From Olsenella sp. kh2p3 (GTDB lineage Bacteria > Actinomycetota > Coriobacteriia > Coriobacteriales > Atopobiaceae): DNA of 64,000 nt. This document shows, piece after piece, positions 54,892 through 63,650 of the stretch. Each line of letters opens with the position of its first letter. Position 1 is the stretch's first letter. The DNA lies in NCBI GenBank assembly GCA_900119625.1, contig FPKD01000003.1:118898-182897 (forward strand), given 5' to 3'. The notes beneath the pieces are model-generated. The model saw only the letters and a list, made by a program, of their open reading frames with translations. It had not been told where the DNA came from and did no database searches. A program made the translations under genes and the position numbers.

Positions 54892-55949
54892 GAGCAGATG
54901 AGCCCCCGCTCGAAGGAGGAGAGCGCCACGCGGGCGTCCCAGCTGGAGAGCCTACCCGTGGTCTTCCAGGTCTGGAAGAACCAGGCAGGGAGCTTCTCGT
55001 ATGCCGTGAGCTGCTCGGACGAGTAGATACGCTCAAGCGCCACGCGACCCTCTGGCGTCATGGCGGCGTCTGCGATGGGAAGTGCCGAGGACCACTTGCC
55101 CACCATCACGGGAAGGCCACTCTTCTGGTCCTCGCGGATGTGGCGGTGGATCTCGGCCATGATGCGACGCAGGCCCAAGGTGTTGGCCCCGGGTGCGTAG
55201 CCCATGTTCGCCATGATCGCGGAGGGCTTGTCCAGATGGCAGTCGAGCCAGACGTTCTGGTATTGGCGCTGGGCCATGAAGCGGCGCCAGTCGGTGGGTA
55301 TGCCCGCGTCGGGGAGAATGACCACCGGGTCTGGGCCAGCCGCCTCTCGCACGCGGTCGTAGGCAGCGCGGTAGTAGTTTCTCAGCAGGTGGCCGGGAAG
55401 GCCATCGGTAACGCCAAGACCGCGCCGCGTCTGGATGCGGGCGTCGTCTGCGACCTCGATGCCAAAGAAGCCCATGCGAGAAGCGTACCTCGAGCCGAGC
55501 TGCGAGAGGACCCAGAGGGAGTTCTCGCGAATGCCGCGCTCGTCGGTGAAGTTGTTCCAGGTCTGCTCGTCGCCAGGCACGCCGGGGTTTACGGCGAGCA
55601 CGAAGACCACCTTGAGGTCTATCTCCTCGGCCCACTCGAGCGCCTGGTCGACCTCCTCAATGCAGCCCAGGTAGGGGCCGGGGTTTGGACCGCCCTCGCC
55701 AAAAACGTACCAGGGGATGGGAAGCCTCACGGCATTGAAGCCGCGCGAGGCGATGCGCGAGAAGTCGTCCCTCGTCACGAAGCGGGCGCGGTGACGGCGC
55801 ACCACTTCCCGGTACCCCCTGGCACCGAGCGACGTGACAAGCGAGGGCTCGTCAAGTGCACCCGAGCCGGAGAAAAGCTCCGGCGTGACCCAGGGCTCGA
55901 GCGTAAGCCAGCCAGTAAGGTTGACCCCATGAAGGGCGTTCTCTGCCAT
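54888..55949 (-). CDS. GH5-like protein without catalytic residues (pseudoglycosidase)
   Basis: The 353-residue protein resembles family-5 exo-1,3-glucanases: GVNLTGWLTLEPWVTPELF, FSRIASRGFNAVRLPIPW and ALEWAEEIDLKVVF. The catalytic residues are replaced. Where the family has GIELLNEP it reads GIEVADDA (168-169 Asp-Asp for Asn-Glu). The nucleophile segment GEWS reads GKWS (Lys285), and the LHGAPG histidine is lost. It has no signal peptide. It may bind glycans or have another role. The ATG at 55949 was chosen; its stop overlaps rsmI. Confidence 0.8.
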   Translation of the reverse strand: MAENALHGVNLTGWLTLEPWVTPELFSGSGALDEPSLVTSLGARGYREVVRRHRARFVTRDDFSRIASRGFNAVRLPIPWYVFGEGGPNPGPYLGCIEEVDQALEWAEEIDLKVVFVLAVNPGVPGDEQTWNNFTDERGIRENSLWVLSQLGSRYASRMGFFGIEVADDARIQTRRGLGVTDGLPGHLLRNYYRAAYDRVREAAGPDPVVILPDAGIPTDWRRFMAQRQYQNVWLDCHLDKPSAIMANMGYAPGANTLGLRRIMAEIHRHIREDQKSGLPVMVGKWSSALPIADAAMTPEGRVALERIYSSEQLTAYEKLPAWFFQTWKTTGRLSSWDARVALSSFERGLICS

Positions 55950-56049
55950 GCGCCACCTCGCTCCCATCAAAGTTCAGCGCTTGTTCAGAGTGTAACGCAG
56001 GTTGTGGCGTTGGACGAACCGACCAGTGTTATTGCTGTGACGCTTCTGT

Positions 56050-56235
56050 CACACATCCGGGTGCGAACGTGGGGTGCGAAGCGATACACATTCGGCGTGC
56101 GAATCTGTGGCGACCTGCGCGGGATACACATTCGTGCGCTAATGTGTAGCAACGCAATCCGCCCCCGCAACACATTCGTTGGCCGAATCTGTTGCGACCT
56201 GCGCGGGATACACATTCGTGCACGAATGTGTATCC
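56050..56235. repeat. Array of five palindromes of family E
   Basis: Palindromes at 56050-56071, 56083-56110, 56123-56150, 56167-56195 and 56206-56235 share ACACATTCG and its complement. The last is a perfect 30-base palindrome starting GGATACACATTCGTG. Linkers with GCGACCTGCGCGG recur between units. Outer arms vary but pair within each unit. It fills the 344-base gap between queD and the GH5-like gene. Confidence 0.85.
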
Positions 56236-56293
56236 GCCCTTGGCGAGAAGGCCACCGGGCGCCGGGAGACTCCGGACCACAAAACGCCAGGTC

Positions 56294-56722
56294 CTACTCC
56301 CCGTCCGGCTCGTATGATGCCCGGTTGTTGGGCGTCTCGTTGCAATCGACTCGGCAAACGGGAAGGCCACGCGCCGAGAGCCGGTCGAAGAGGTAGTGCG
56401 CCAGGTTCTCCGACGTGGTGCGGAAGGGCAGCATGGTCAGGCTGAAGCCCTCAGACTTAAGCGCCTCGAGCGTCGCGGGCGCAAGCGAGCCCTCCTCCAC
56501 AAGGAAGGTGTGGTCAAGCGCATCGCACTCCTCGCGCACGATGCGCTTGAGCGTGGCAAAGTCCACAACCATGTCCTTCTCGGTGCCAGAGGTACCCAGC
56601 TCGTCCGCCCGCACATAGGCAGTCACGCGCCACTGGTGACCATGGAGGTTCTCGCACTTGCCGTTGTAGTCGGTAAGGAAGTGTGCCGAGTCAAACCAGT
56701 ATTCAGTCGAAAGCGTGTACAC
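56294..56722 (-). CDS. queD: 6-carboxytetrahydropterin synthase / 6-pyruvoyl-tetrahydropterin synthase family
   Basis: Likely QueD of queuosine synthesis. The 142 residues hold zinc-site histidines in FDSAHFL and LHGHQW, the catalytic cysteine in GKCENLHGH, and the DALDHTFL and TSENLAHYLF motifs. The ATG at 56722 is used. No queC, queE or queF is visible, so the remaining pathway lies elsewhere. A 60-base hairpin, not a recognisable preQ1 riboswitch, lies upstream. Confidence 0.88.
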   Translation of the reverse strand: MYTLSTEYWFDSAHFLTDYNGKCENLHGHQWRVTAYVRADELGTSGTEKDMVVDFATLKRIVREECDALDHTFLVEEGSLAPATLEALKSEGFSLTMLPFRTTSENLAHYLFDRLSARGLPVCRVDCNETPNNRASYEPDGE

Positions 56723-56778
56723 GCGAAGCCTCCTGTTGTTGAACGTCCAAAGCGAAGGAACCCTCTCCAGGGTGAATC

Positions 56779-56838
56779 CGGGCAGTTTTCAGACATTTTG
56801 GCCGATAAAGACATTGTTATGTGTCCAAAAACTGCCCG
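56779..56838 (-). repeat. Hairpin between ricT and queD
   Basis: CGGGCAGTTTT (56779-56789) pairs perfectly with AAAACTGCCCG (56828-56838) around a 38-base loop. In the minus direction T-runs occur in the arm (GTTTTTGG). It lies after ricT and before queD and may end the tmk-holB-ricT transcript. Confidence 0.6.
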
Positions 56839-56928
56839 ACAGCGCCAGAAGGAGGAGTTGAGAAGCACAAGGCAGTCACAACCCCGGCGGCAGGCCGAGA
56901 AGCCCGCAGCAGCCGTGGCTCCGACGGT

Positions 56929-58533
56929 CTACTCCCCCGCCGGCGACGGTGTGTTGCCGCCGGCGGATCCTCCGTTGGCTCCGCCCTCGCCGCCGCCCCG
57001 GCGGCCACGGCCGCCACGATGGCGGCGACGCCTCTTGGGGGCGGCTCCGTCACCAGCGGTCTGGCCAGCACCGGCGCCATCCGCAGGCTTCTCAGGCGCC
57101 ATGTGCTTGGGAGCAGGACGGCTGCCCTGGGCTGCGGCACCACCGCGGTCCCCCGGGTGACGCGTGCGGCGACGCTGCTGTCCGCCCTGCGCCTGCCCGG
57201 CACCGGCACCGGCGCCCTTCTCGGCACCCGCGCCACGCCCCTGGCCCTGCTTGTCCTCAGCACCGGCCGGAGCGCCCGTGCCACCAGCAACGCGGTGGTG
57301 TCTGCGACGGCGCGTGGGCTTGGGGGCGTCGGCGTCGGGCTCAACGCCGCTCGTCACCGTAACTTCGAACTCCTCGGCGGCAAGCTCAACGCGCGCAGTG
57401 CGGCCCTTGCGGTGGCGGCGGCGCGTGGGCTGCTGCTCGCCCTCCGCACCTGCAGCATCCGGAGAAGGCGCACCGGCAGCCGGGCGCTTCTCGGCACCCG
57501 AGTCTGCTCCGCCGCCATCGCCCCCGCGCCTGCGGCGGCGCTTGGGCTGCACGAAGAGGTCCGCGTCGTCGAAGCCCTCGGGCGGCGTCACGCCGTTCGC
57601 GCGGTCCAGCTCGGCCAGGGCCATGCGAACGTCGGGCGACTGCAGGCGCTCGAGAACGTCACGCGTCACCGTGTCGGGGCGGCATGCGCAGCCCAGGTCC
57701 TTCGACTTCTTGATGGCGGCATCGGAGGCGGTCATCTCGGCGAGCGGCACACGCACCTGCTTGCCGTTCTCCAGCCGCAGGCAGATCTCCTCCTTGGGCG
57801 TGTCGTACTCCACGATCTTGGCCTTGCCCAGCGGCGTCTCGATGACGGCATTTCGCTTGGGGGCGCGGCCCTTGAAGTCGCGATACGCCTCGAACTCGTA
57901 GCGCAGGCAGCACATGAGGCGGCCACAGGCGCCAGAGATCTTGGTGGAGTTGAGGGGCAGGTCCTGCTCCTTTGCCATGCGGATGGAGACCGGCTCGAAG
58001 GCAAGGCCAAACCGGGTGCAGCACAGCTCCTGGCCGCAGTGCCCCCAGCCGCCCACCACGGCGGCCTCCTCGCGCACGCCTATCTGGCGCATGTCGATGC
58101 GCTCGTGAAGCTCGCGCGAGAGGTCCCGCACGAGCTGGCGAAAGTCCACGCGCTCCTCTGCCGAGAAGTAGCACACGACCTTGTCGCCATCGAAGAGGTA
58201 CTCCACGCCGACGGGCTTCATGTCAAGGCCACTCTGCGAGACAAGGCGCCTAAACACGGGCAGGGCCCTCTCGCCAAGCTCGGCAAGCTCCTCTGCATGG
58301 GCCAGGTCCTCATCGCTCGCAACGCGAAGAACGGGCCTGAGCTGCGCATGGTTGGTCACGCGATCCAGGTCTGCGGCGCTCATCTCGCGGGCGTCGGCGG
58401 TTGCGAGGCCAATCTCGTGGCCGCGCTCGGTAGCGCAGATAACGTGGTCGGCCTCGAGCGCCTCGGTACCCGCGACGTCAAACCACAGGTCGCGAGCGGC
58501 GTATTTGAACTTCACCGGAATGACGGTGGGCAT
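56929..58533 (-). CDS. ricT: PSP1-domain protein RicT with long basic tail
   Basis: RicT (YaaT) joins RicA and RicF to promote RNase Y-dependent mRNA processing in Bacillus and binds iron-sulfur clusters. Residues 1-290 match the family, with cysteine clusters GHCGQELCCTRFGL and GACGRLMCCLRYE. Residues about 330-534 are an extra Arg/Gly/Ala/Pro-rich disordered tail with KRRRRRGGDGGG and RRRRHRGGRGRRGGG. The tail is an RNA-binding-like addition not found in the short family members. The ATG at 58533 overlaps holB by 22 bases. Confidence 0.9.
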   Translation of the reverse strand: MPTVIPVKFKYAARDLWFDVAGTEALEADHVICATERGHEIGLATADAREMSAADLDRVTNHAQLRPVLRVASDEDLAHAEELAELGERALPVFRRLVSQSGLDMKPVGVEYLFDGDKVVCYFSAEERVDFRQLVRDLSRELHERIDMRQIGVREEAAVVGGWGHCGQELCCTRFGLAFEPVSIRMAKEQDLPLNSTKISGACGRLMCCLRYEFEAYRDFKGRAPKRNAVIETPLGKAKIVEYDTPKEEICLRLENGKQVRVPLAEMTASDAAIKKSKDLGCACRPDTVTRDVLERLQSPDVRMALAELDRANGVTPPEGFDDADLFVQPKRRRRRGGDGGGADSGAEKRPAAGAPSPDAAGAEGEQQPTRRRHRKGRTARVELAAEEFEVTVTSGVEPDADAPKPTRRRRHHRVAGGTGAPAGAEDKQGQGRGAGAEKGAGAGAGQAQGGQQRRRTRHPGDRGGAAAQGSRPAPKHMAPEKPADGAGAGQTAGDGAAPKRRRRHRGGRGRRGGGEGGANGGSAGGNTPSPAGE

Positions 58534-59675
58534 GCAAGTGCCTCCTTGATGCGAAGAAGCATGACCTCGAGGGTCAGCTGGGGTGATACGTTGTGCGTGA
58601 GGTCGTCGGCAGCGGACGAGACGGCCTCAAGCGCGGCAAGGGCGCCCGGCGTTCCCGTCGACGCGGCAAGCCGGTCGACCACGGCAACCGCATCCTCGTT
58701 CACGATCTTCTGCGACACGTCCTCGCAGCGAACGAGCACGTCGCGCAGGAGCGAGTCCGCAGCAGCCAGAGCTTCCATGATACCCGAACGCTCACGTACC
58801 GTAAGCTCGCGCTTGTTCGCGTCGGCCACCTGCTTGAGCGCCGAGGCGGTAAGGAAGTCCGCGCTCTCCTTGGCCGCCTCGTCCTGGGCGACCTGGACGT
58901 CCTTCAGGGGCACGCGCACCGCCGTCAGAAGGTCGCGCGCCGAGCAGAGCACGTCCCATGAGTCGTCGCGCGACAGCTCGTCCATGATGCGCACGACCAG
59001 GCGCCTCACCTCGCGACGCGACGGGGACGCCAGGAACTCGCAGGCACGCGAGGGCGTTCCGGCAACCGCCAGCGCCACGCGGGACTCCCACTCGCTTGCG
59101 CCGGAACGGTGCATGACCTCGTCGAGCGCCACGCCCGGAGCGATGGTGCGAAACGGCACAACCTGGCAGCGCGAGACGATGGTGGGGAGCACGGACGCCA
59201 CCGAACGGGCGAGAAGGATGAACACCACGCCATCCGGAGGCTCCTCGATGGTCTTGAGCAGGGCGTTTGCCGAGGTGCCGCGGAGAAGGCCGGCCTTCTC
59301 GATCACATATGCCTTCGCCCGCGCCCGGCTGGGCGCGCGGTTCACCCCCTCGATGAGGTCGCGAACCTGGTCGACGAGGTAGCCAGTCACGCTTCCCGGG
59401 GCAAGCCACTGCACGTCCGGATGGGTGCGATGTGCCACGCGGCGACAGTCGTCACAGGTGCCGCAGCCATCGTTGGGGCAAATCACGCACTGTGCCAGGG
59501 CGAGCGCCGCCTCCTCCATGCCGGAGCCGGGCGCGCCAACAAACAGGTAGGCGTGAGAGAGGCGCCCCTCGCGCACGGCGGAGGCGAGCAGGTCGCGAAC
59601 GCGCGGCTGGTCACTAAGTGCGTCGAGCACTGCGGCAGGGTGCATGGGCGCGACACCATCCCTAGCCGCGGCCAT
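58512..59675 (-). CDS. holB: DNA polymerase III delta-prime subunit
   Basis: Clamp-loader subunit. The 387-residue protein has AYLFVGAPGSGMEEAALALA, the zinc-site CPNDGCGTCDDC, the YVIEKAGLL region, and ALLKTIEEPPDGVVFILL. The P-loop differs from the classic GxxGxGK(S/T), as is usual for delta-prime. I chose the ATG at 59675, after GGAGACCC; a second ATG at 59645 lacks a ribosome site. It overlaps tmk by 14 bases and ricT by 22. Confidence 0.92.
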   Translation of the reverse strand: MAAARDGVAPMHPAAVLDALSDQPRVRDLLASAVREGRLSHAYLFVGAPGSGMEEAALALAQCVICPNDGCGTCDDCRRVAHRTHPDVQWLAPGSVTGYLVDQVRDLIEGVNRAPSRARAKAYVIEKAGLLRGTSANALLKTIEEPPDGVVFILLARSVASVLPTIVSRCQVVPFRTIAPGVALDEVMHRSGASEWESRVALAVAGTPSRACEFLASPSRREVRRLVVRIMDELSRDDSWDVLCSARDLLTAVRVPLKDVQVAQDEAAKESADFLTASALKQVADANKRELTVRERSGIMEALAAADSLLRDVLVRCEDVSQKIVNEDAVAVVDRLAASTGTPGALAALEAVSSAADDLTHNVSPQLTLEVMLLRIKEALACPPSFR

Positions 59676-60336
59676 GGGTCTCCGCCTCCGCTGCAAGCGA
59701 CGCGGGAAGGACGTCCGCAAGGGCGTCGAGAAGCGCAGAGTACACCTCGTCCGGTGTGCCGGAGGCGTCCACCAGGCGCACGCGGTTGGGCTCCTCGCTA
59801 ACAAGACGCAGGTAGCCGTCACGAACGCGACGCTCGAAGGCAATGCCCTCCGCCTCGAGGCGGTCCGCGCCGCCTGCCGTTGCGCGCGAGAGCGCAAGTG
59901 TTGGGTCGACGTCCAGCACCACCGTGCGGTCGGGCGTGACGCCGCAGCTCCCCAACGAGTTGGCTACCCTCACGACCTGGGAGGAGAGACCTCTCGCCGC
60001 CTCCTGATAGGCCAGGGTCGAGTCGAAGAAGCGATCGCAGACCACGATGGCTCCGCGCTCGAGCGCGGGCGCGATGACCTGCCTCACCAGCTGCGCGCGG
60101 CTCGCCTCATAGAGGAGAAGCTCGCACTCTGGGCACATTTCGGCGTTGGAGGGGTCAAGCAGCAGGCTGCGGATCTTCTCGGAGATGGCCGTACCTCCGG
60201 GCTCGCGCAGGCGCACGACATCGCAGCCAGCGGTTTCAAGGGCATCCGCAAGACGAGCCGCCTGCGTGGTCTTGCCGCAGCCGTCGATGCCCTCCAGCGT
60301 AAGGAAGAGGCCTCCCTTCTCGCCCGTTGTCGCCAT
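59662..60336 (-). CDS. tmk: Thymidylate kinase
   Basis: Phosphorylates dTMP to dTDP. The 224-residue enzyme has the P-loop TLEGIDGCGKTTQA, the DR(Y/F) motif CDRFFDSTLAYQ and the LID region. The ATG at 60336 (MATTGEKG) follows GAGAGGGGGAGC; an upstream start at 60354 is possible. It opens the tmk-holB-ricT operon. Confidence 0.95.
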   Translation of the reverse strand: MATTGEKGGLFLTLEGIDGCGKTTQAARLADALETAGCDVVRLREPGGTAISEKIRSLLLDPSNAEMCPECELLLYEASRAQLVRQVIAPALERGAIVVCDRFFDSTLAYQEAARGLSSQVVRVANSLGSCGVTPDRTVVLDVDPTLALSRATAGGADRLEAEGIAFERRVRDGYLRLVSEEPNRVRLVDASGTPDEVYSALLDALADVLPASLAAEAETHGRG

Positions 60337-60412
60337 GCTCCCCCTCTCGGTCAAAACGTACCTACATAGATAGCCGAACTACTTTAGCAGGTCACCATGG
60401 TGAGATGGTGGG

Positions 60413-60454
60413 TGAGACAAGGGGGCGAGACGAAGGGACAGCCCCTTTGTCTCA
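60413..60454. repeat. REP-like hairpin, family A copy 2
   Basis: TGAGACAAGGGG (60413-60424) pairs with CCCCTTTGTCTCA (60442-60454). Inside, GAGACGAAGGGACA...TTTGTCTC repeats the copy-1 palindrome, so this copy has an extra half unit. It lies upstream of tmk and downstream of the HAD gene. Confidence 0.7.
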
Positions 60455-60496
60455 TGACGCGGCCCAGAGCGAAGCTGTCTGGCATGCCGAGAAGCC

Positions 60497-61156
60497 CTAC
60501 CCAAGCTCGCCAGCTGCAATGAGGTCGCGAACATCAAGCAGCGAGTTGCAGACACGCGTCGCAATGGCTCGAATCTCCAGCGTGGGGGCAATCATGTCTG
60601 GAACCATTACCGAGAGAAAGCCGCCGGCAGATGCGGCACGGATGCCGTTGGGGCTGTCCTCGAGCACAAGCGAGCTTGCCGGAGCGGCGTTAAGGCGACG
60701 CGCTGCCTCCACGAACACGTCTGGCGCAGGCTTTGAGGGCAAGCCGTCATCGCCGGCAATAACGGCCGAGAAGAACCCCTCAACGCCTCCCTTGCGGAGA
60801 TGCGTCTCCACAAGCGTCCTAGGAGATGCAGACGCAACCGCGCAGGGAACGCCCTTCTCGGCAAGCAGCACGAGAAGCTCGTCAAGACCGGGTTTCTTGG
60901 GAGCACCGTGCGCAAGCATCTCTTCGATGCCAAGGCGCACGTGCTCGCGGACGGCAGAGACCGCACGAGGGTCGTTGTCGTACGCTTGGGCAACAAGCTC
61001 CTCGATGCGCGGCTGGCTCATGCCAAAGAACCGCTGCACAAGACCAGGCTTGAGCTCTAGACCCTGCTCCTTGAACGCCGGCTCCCATGCAGAGACCCAG
61101 ATGGGCTCGGTGTCAAACATCAGGCCATCAAGATCGAATATCGCAGCCTCGAGCAT
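60497..61156 (-). CDS. HAD-family hydrolase, beta-phosphoglucomutase-like
   Basis: A 219-residue HAD phosphatase or mutase. Motif I is FDLDGLMFDTEP, motif II AVASASPR, and motif III-IV the SKPAPDVF and VLEDSPNG segments. The cap is the small helical type of phosphoglucomutases and sugar-phosphatases. The substrate is not predictable. It lies between two REP-like hairpins and appears to be a single-gene unit. Confidence 0.9.
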   Translation of the reverse strand: MLEAAIFDLDGLMFDTEPIWVSAWEPAFKEQGLELKPGLVQRFFGMSQPRIEELVAQAYDNDPRAVSAVREHVRLGIEEMLAHGAPKKPGLDELLVLLAEKGVPCAVASASPRTLVETHLRKGGVEGFFSAVIAGDDGLPSKPAPDVFVEAARRLNAAPASSLVLEDSPNGIRAASAGGFLSVMVPDMIAPTLEIRAIATRVCNSLLDVRDLIAAGELG

Positions 61157-61214
61157 GGGAGCCTCCTATGCAGTACAAGTACAGCCTAAGGTAACCCTAC
61201 GATACCAAGAAGCA

Positions 61215-61243
61215 TGAGACAAAGGGAGTTTACCCTTGTCTCA
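61215..61243. repeat. REP-like hairpin, family A copy 3
   Basis: TGAGACAAAGGG (61215-61226) pairs with CCCTTGTCTCA (61233-61243) around AGTTTA, with a one-base bulge. It lies 58 bases upstream of the HAD start and shares its sequence with the copies at 23274 and 60413. Confidence 0.7.
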
Positions 61244-61247
61244 CGAA

Positions 61248-61285
61248 GGCCCCGCCGGGCGCAGGGAGTGCGCTCCGGCGGGGCC
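61248..61285 (-). terminator. Likely terminator of the surface protein gene
   Basis: GGCCCCGCCGG (61248-61258) pairs perfectly with CCGGCGGGGCC (61275-61285) across a 16-base loop. It lies about 30 bases after the stop of the surface protein gene. The U-tail is short. Confidence 0.6.
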
Positions 61286-61316
61286 GATGGGTGCGGTGCC
61301 TTTGACGAGGCGCCCG

Positions 61317-63650
61317 CTACTCCTCGCGCCTGCGACGCAGGAGGGCGCCGAGGGCCGCGAGGCCGAGGCCGATGGCTCCGGCAGCGGCGGGTGCGGCGGG
61401 CGAAGTCGCGTCGCCCGTGGAGGGCACGGCCGCCATGTGGCGCGGCTCGTACGACGCCTGCGCGGCGGATGCGGGCGCTGAGGGCTCAGCCGGCGTTGCG
61501 GGCTCTGCCGGGGTAGCCGGCTCCGGGTCCCTCTCGTACCAGAAGGCAAGCTCCTGGCCGCCGTCGCGGGTGCTGAGATAGCCCTGCCCGCCGAAGAGGA
61601 CGTGCCAGCCGGGCACCTCGGGCGCGAGGTAGTCGAGCAGCGCCTCCGCCGAGTCGAAGCTGATGTCCGCCGCGACGGGCAGGCCCGTCGCCTCGTCCCA
61701 GAGGTGGACGACGTAGGCGTGGGAGGCGTCGTCGGAGTAGGTGAAGGTGATCACGTTCGATGACGCGTCGGCGGAGAGGTCGATCGTGGCCCCCGAGGCG
61801 CTGGCGTAGGCGTGGCCCTGCCTGCGCGCGTCGCCCTTCGGGAGCGCGAGGGCGCTCACGGTCTGCCCCACCGTGCCGGGCAGCGTCTCCTCGCAGAGCA
61901 CGGTGCCGTCGGCGAGCACGTGGCGCACGGTGTAGGTCGTGGGGGTGTTGGTGGACCTCCAGGCCGCCACCAGGCGGGCGTCGGCCTGCAGGGCCAGGTC
62001 GAAGGGGAAGGGCGCCGGGGTCGAGGAGCCCGCGCCCTGGTAGTACCAGCCGCCGAACTCGTAGCCCTCGCGCACGGGGTCGGCCGGCCTGGTCGCCTTG
62101 CCGCCCCAGGCGACGGTCTCGGGCGCGACGGCTGAGCCCCCCGCGGCGTCGAACGTCACGGTGACGTCCGGGTGCTTCCAGAGCGCGTAGAGGTGCGTGC
62201 CGCCCTCGGGCATGGTAAGGGAGGTCACGGGGTCGCCCGAGAAGTCGGGGTTGGAGTACCATCCGCCAAAAACCTTGCCCTCGGGGGCGGCGAGGCCCGC
62301 CGGCGTGGAGACGTCTATGGTCGAGCCGAAGAGCTGGGTCCTCTTGTCTACGACCTGACCGCCTGAGTAGTACGTGACGTCGCAGGGGATACGGTCGTAC
62401 TTGAACTCGAAGACGTTTGCCTTGGAGAGATAAAGATAGTCGGTCGTGATATCACCTTTATCCGAAACGTCTTCCGCAGAGACCGGGTGCCATTTATCCC
62501 ATGATATAGTGCTCCGATCATTGCCGTCCCACAGATTCGTCGAGGTTCTCCAGCCTTTCAACCTAAAGCCTGGTCTTACGTAAGTCACGGTGTAGCTAAT
62601 CTTTGCTATAGAGTCACGCCAACGCTTCAAATCCTTTGCTGAATAGCTCTTTCCATCCGAGTTTTGAAATAAGTTCATGCTGTAGTTGACTGTAGCCTGC
62701 GTGTTAGCGAAATTCGCAAGCAAACGGACCTCAAGATCGTTATCTCCGTTCCATAGTATTTCATTTGGCGCGACCCAATACGATCCGTTTACGATATAGT
62801 CTCCCTGCACGCTCAGCCAATAATCAAAGTTGTTGAGCTTGCCTCCGTTTGCCTTATAGACTGACAGTGCGTCTGCACCGTTAGACACTGAACAGCTGCC
62901 AAAAACCTTCAGTAAAAGCGCAGGATTCACATCTGGATTCTTCATGTAGTCGTCACCAGTGTTGTCAAGCTGAGCCTTGAAGTAGACCTTGACCCTCTTC
63001 CAGTCGTAGTAGACGTTGAGCACCGTGGTGCCGTCGCCGGCGATATTGACGCCCTGGTCCTCGCGGGCGTACTCGTACCACTGGTACTCCCCGCCCCTCT
63101 GGGTGGCAAGCGCCGCGGCTTTCGGGACCTTCGAGTCGGTCCTTCCGGTTAGGGTGTCGGTCCGGAGCAGGTGGTACTTGTAGGTGTCTGCACCATCCTC
63201 CTGATCCTCGCCCCAGTACTTCACCAAATAGGTCGCCTGCGCGGGGGCCCAGAGGGCGGTCGCGGTGATGTCCTTTTCGCCAAACGCGGGGATGAAGTCG
63301 GTGCTCCCCGCCGCGTAGTTCGCCACGCCGTCGCCGTCGGTGTCCCAGCCCGCGAACGTGTAGCCGGCGCGCGTTGGGTCCGCCGGCCTGGTGATGGCGT
63401 CGCCCGTCCTGCCCGTCTGGGGCGCGACGTAGGACCCGTTGGTCGAGAAGTAGACGCCGTAGGTGGGGACGATTACGTCGTACTTGATCACGATTGTGGC
63501 CTTCCCGTCCGGGGTGACCTCGGCGGTGCGGCCCTCGGCGTCGGTGGTGCAGTCGTAGTTGTCGTAGTCCTTGGGCGCGGCGGTGACCCTGGTGCCGGAG
63601 GGCGCGGTGAGCGTCTCGGTCTCGGAGACCCGGTACTCGCTCGACTGTGT
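61317..63650 (-). pseudogene. Large cell-wall surface protein, 5' end cut by IS21 element
   Basis: At least 775 residues remain. The C-terminus has a sorting signal: VPSTG, an alanine/glycine-rich hydrophobic span and RRRREE, so it was made for sortase anchoring. Repeats of the InlB B-repeat/Flg_new type are seen (GYTFAGWDTDGDG, GKVFGGWYSNPDFSG, GYEFGGWYYQG), with MucBP-like parts (YLVKYWGEDQEDG). The region 62400-62990 is clearly lower in G+C. No signal peptide remains: the frame runs into the insertion element near 63650 and could restart at an ATG at 63704. The original product was probably an adhesin. Confidence 0.85.

Noticed and set aside
56050..56235. Possible CRISPR array
   Set aside because: Units are palindromes with variable outer arms, and the linkers are short and themselves conserved. 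No identical direct repeats with unique spacers and no cas gene are present.
56029..56370. Frames through the 56050-56235 array giving HECV...RMC-like repeats
   Set aside because: The apparent peptide repeat is a by-product of the DNA palindromes; frames break elsewhere in the same family (46577-46644).
56723..56928. preQ1 riboswitch before queD
   Set aside because: The upstream hairpin has 11-base arms and a 38-base loop and lacks the compact H-type pseudoknot with an A-rich tail expected for preQ1-I.
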